Shown: piece by piece, positions 61,196-64,000 of the stretch
How positions within the stretch are numbered: position 1 is the first letter of the stretch
How the letters are laid out: each line of letters begins with the position of its first letter
Origin: Burhinus oedicnemus
Taxonomy: Eukaryota; Chordata; Aves; Charadriiformes; Burhinidae
DNA: 64,000 nucleotides
Reading direction: 5' to 3'
NCBI GenBank assembly: GCA_008921705.1
Contig: VFFE01007188.1
Location: 1,103,443-1,167,442 of the forward strand
Translations under genes and position numbers: made by a program
The notes under the pieces: model-generated
Database searches by the model: none
What the model was told of the DNA's origin: nothing
Seen by the model: only the letters and a program-made list of their open reading frames with translations

Positions 61196-61293
61196 CTTTT
61201 TCTTTTCTTTTCTTTTCTTTTCTTTTCTTTTCTTTTCTTTTCTTTTCTTTTCTTTTCTTTTCTTTTCTTTTCTTTTCTTTTCTTTTCTTTTCT
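61196..61293 (+). repeat. (TTTTC)n pentanucleotide microsatellite
   Basis: About 19 near-perfect copies of a TTTTC unit across about 98 bp, with no interruption from 61202 to 61292. It is a homopyrimidine tract, likely polymorphic in length and capable of triplex formation. Confidence 0.97.
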
Positions 61294-61965
61294 CTTGTTG
61301 CTAATACATGTTCTGCTTTTCAGGAGTATTTCTTAGTAATTAGAGGAAAGTTCTAAAGGGTTTTGGTTTTTTGGATGGTTTGTTTTTCTGAATGACATAT
61401 ATAATATATATCAAGCCATCACCACAATGATCTTTTTATGTTTGTCTTGTATTATTCAGACACATACAAAATTAAAGTTATTTTGTCATGCTACCTGAAG
61501 TTAAAAATGATGCACTACCTTCTAGGAAATCTAAAAAAAGACATCTATTTTTTGCAATTGTCTTTTCCAGGATTTTCTGTGCAGGAAGTGTACTAGTCAA
61601 CTGATAATGTAAGATAAAAAATGAGGGTCAGCTATACTATTTTCATCCATAACATATTTAAAGAAATTTGAATGGTTCTTGGGGCAATTTCCCTATTCAA
61701 AGTTGCGTAATGTATGTAACCCTTTTACAACCTCCACTATAACTTTTTTTGGCCCTTAGAAATTTGACTGTTTCTGTTGTAAGGATCCAAAACCTTGCAC
61801 TGATATGGCACAGCTGCGTAATCTTGGCCCAGACCTCCAATAAAATTGCTAAGCTGTGAGAAAGGGCTGTGAAAATATCTATAGAGGCATAAGAAACATA
61901 AAAGTACAGGTGAATATAGAATCTTGGGGGGAACATGCATCAAACACAGCATAAACAGTGGGTAA
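61294..61965. other. Unassigned DNA
   Basis: No gene. Two overlapping minus-strand frames of about 80 codons (61697-61979) run in different registers and are not recognised. Confidence 0.5.
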
Positions 61966-62532
61966 AGAGAGGTGATCATCTCGCCGTATACAGCATTGGT
62001 GTGGCCTCACCTTGAGTACCGTGTGAAGTTCTGGGACCCACAATTTAAGGATGTTCAGGGCCTTGAATGTGTCCAGACGAGGGCAACAAGGCTGATGAAA
62101 GGCCTGTAAGGAATGTCCTATGAGGAGCAGCTAAGGACTTTGGTCTTGTCTAGTTTGGAGAAAAGGAGGCTGAGGGGCGACCTCATTGCTCTCTACAGCT
62201 TCCTGAGGAGAAGTGGAGAGGGAAACACTGATCTCTTCTCCATGCTGTCCAGTGACAGGATGTGTAGGGATGGTTCAAAGCTGCATCAGGGTAGGTTCAG
62301 ACTTGATATTAGGAAATATTTCTTTACCAAGAGGATGGTCAAACACTGGAACAGGCTTCCTAGAGAGGTGCTTGATGCCCCAAGCCTGTCAATGTTTAAG
62401 AGGCATCTGAATAATGCCCTTAATAATTTGCTTTAACTTTTTTTCAGCCTTGAATTGGTCAGGCATTTGAACTAGATGATCATTGTAAGTCCCTTCCAAC
62501 TGAAATAATCTATTCTGTTTTCTTGTATTCTA
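61966..62532 (+). mobile_element. CR1 LINE, + strand, with open ORF2 C-terminus
   Basis: Forward CR1 beginning near 'gagaggtgatcatctcgcc' and reading 'gcattggtgtggcctcacc'. A 107-codon frame (62113-62436) holds the ORF2 C-terminal tail in one register: [62 protein letters not shown] and a natural TAA stop. The upstream part is closed by an in-frame stop (near 62107) and lacks the RT palm. The 3' UTR ends in degenerate octamers (TATTCTGTTTTCTTGTATTC). It is 5'-truncated. Confidence 0.93.
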
Positions 62533-63276
62533 AGTAAAAACTTAAGGATTCAATAGGAAAAATATCACTTTTGAAAGGTGTGAAATTCTGAATGAAAAAC
62601 ATGGAGTCGTCATTCCATTGTTAGTCAAGTCATTGGTTGATCAGTCATCAGCTATTGTTTCTTGTGTCACCAGTGTCAACATACTTAATTGCTAATGGTG
62701 ATTTAACAACAATGAGGATGTTTCCAGGGAGCAGCAGAGGCTGACTCTTCTCTCCTGACTGACATCTGCCTTCCCATCAGTAATACTTCCAGTATTGTCT
62801 TGGAGGTGCTTGGACCATGACTGCTTACATCATCTCATGAAATACTAGTTATTTTTCACGTGTGTTGAAAAATAAATAATAGCTTTATTTTTTTTAGGCT
62901 GTATATATTTTTGGAGAGTCTCTGTGCACAGTCAAAGATATCTGAACAAAGTGACTCAAACAGGGTCAGGATCATAGGATACAAGAAACGGTCATGTCTT
63001 TAAAATGTGCAACTTCAAAGAGGATCCAAGTCTGGTCGTTTTTTGGTTTAGTTTTCTTACGTGTTGGGTTTTTTGGGGGAGTTAGATTGAGTCACAATAA
63101 CGAGCATGATATCTCAGTGACAAATGCTGTAATTTCATGAAATGAAATGACTTTCAGCGTTGCAAAGAGGTTCCTGACTCTCCTTACACACTTTATCCTT
63201 ACCACTGTTGCTTGTTTCACCATTATCTCAGTGTAACTCTTTGCAGGAGTGTAGTATAGACTTGATTTAGAATCTC
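62533..63276. other. Unassigned DNA
   Basis: No gene. A G/T-rich stretch lies at about 63040-63080. Confidence 0.5.
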
Positions 63277-64000
63277 AAAATCATAGAGTAATTTGGGCTG
63301 GAAGGGACATCTAAAGGTCACATAGTCCAACGTTCCCTGCAATTGGCAGGGAACACTTTCAGCCAGATCAGGTTGCGCAAAGCCCTGTCTAACCTGAACT
63401 TCAGTGCTTCAAAGGATGGGGTATGTACCACCTCTCTGGAAAACCTGTTCTAGCGTTTCCCCACTCTCATTGTAAAATATTTCTTCCTTATATCTAGTCT
63501 AATTCTTCCCTCTTTTAGTTTAAAGACATTACCTCTTTTAGTGGGCCATCCCTCTTTTAGTTTAAAGCCATTACCCCTTGTCCTATCACAACAGGCCCTG
63601 TTAAAAAGTTTGTTCCCATCTTTCCTGTAGGCCACCTTTAAGTATTGGAAGGCTGCTATAAGGTCTGCCTGGAGCCTTCTCTTCTCCAGGCTGAACAAAC
63701 ACAACTCTCTCAGCCTGTCCTCATAGCAGAGGTGCTCCAGCCCTCTGATCATTTTTGTGGCCCTCCTCTGGACCTGCTTTAACAGGTCCATGTCTTTCCT
63801 GTGTGGGGGACTCCAGAGCTAGATGCAGTACTCTAGGTGGGGTCTCACCAGAGCAGAGCAGAGGGCCAGAATCACATCCCTTGACCTGTTGGACATGCTT
63901 CTTTTGATGCAGCCCAGGATATGGTTGGCCTTCTGGGCTGTGAGTGCAGATTGCTGGCTCATGTCCAGCTTTTCATCCACCAGTACCCCCAAAGTCCTTC
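63277..64000 (-). mobile_element. CR1 LINE, reversed, running off the window edge
   Basis: The 3' end at 63277 is 'aaaatcatagagtaatttgg'. The 3' UTR and ORF2 C-terminal part follow, still continuing at 64000 (reversed CR1 landmark 'ttttcatccaccagtaccccc'). The minus-strand frame 63450-63791 is open for 113 codons: [36 protein letters not shown], then a duplicated RGNxFKLKEG segment, then RIRLDIRKKYFTMRV. The duplication is a 42-bp in-frame insertion at 63508-63549. The window edge cuts the element, so its 5' extent is unknown. Confidence 0.95.

Noticed and set aside
61966..62532. Functional CR1 ORF2 product
   Set aside because: Only the C-terminal tail is open; the RT palm is missing and a stop codon closes the frame just upstream.

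Overview
The window looks like non-coding nuclear DNA of a bird. The main evidence is repeat content: at least eleven copies of CR1, the dominant avian LINE, many with its 3' hallmark (tandem ATTCTATGAT-type octamers, read on the + strand as ATCATAGAATCATAGAATGG when the element is reversed), and two solo LTRs of an endogenous-retrovirus type common in bird genomes. The DNA is AT-rich, has many A/T tracts and microsatellites, and shows no bacterial architecture, no operons and no tRNA, rRNA or CRISPR. I recognise no intact host protein-coding gene. Most open frames are short, many begin at non-ATG codons, and the ones with recognisable protein similarity are decayed CR1 reverse-transcriptase (RT) pieces. 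The segment is best read as a gene desert or the inside of a very large intron.

Layout. 1-8.4 kb: unassigned AT-rich DNA with one short CR1 tail (1830). 8.4-13.0 kb: three reversed CR1 copies (8382, 10989, 12543) around an AT-rich palindromic block (11.64-11.84 kb). 13-21 kb: unassigned DNA with a decayed repeat block (15.48-16.26 kb) and a very old LINE relic (19.40-20.20 kb) recognisable only by two RT motifs. 22.0-24.4 kb: a solo LTR with a perfect 5-bp target duplication, the longest complete CR1 (about 1.35 kb, reversed), and a second piece of the decayed repeat family carrying an LTR end fragment. 26.8-27.4 kb: the longest open frame (189 codons), of unknown nature. 33.1 kb: a + strand CR1 lacking its 3' end. 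35.4-36.0 kb: a second solo LTR with TATA box and poly(A) signal. 39.1-40.0 kb: an old reversed CR1, followed by a GC-rich island (40.2-40.6 kb). 43-46 kb: more decayed repeat, an ancient + strand RT relic, and a CA/TA microsatellite joined to a CR1. 49.65-49.97 kb: second GC-rich island. 51.4-52.4 kb: the best copy of the decayed repeat family, with an internal period of about 240 bp. 57.9-64 kb: three + strand CR1 copies, a (TTTTC)n tract, G- and C-homopolymers, and a reversed CR1 running off the window edge.

There are no genes to place in a pathway. The relationships that can be read are insertion history and structural DNA. All three RT copies whose catalytic box can be read are mutated (FAGD, FVDN, FICD), so none can encode an active enzyme. 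The most original observation is the dispersed, internally tandem repeat family of about 240 bp seen at four or more loci. The most useful candidates for follow-up are the 26.8 kb open frame, the two GC-rich islands and the ancient RT relics.
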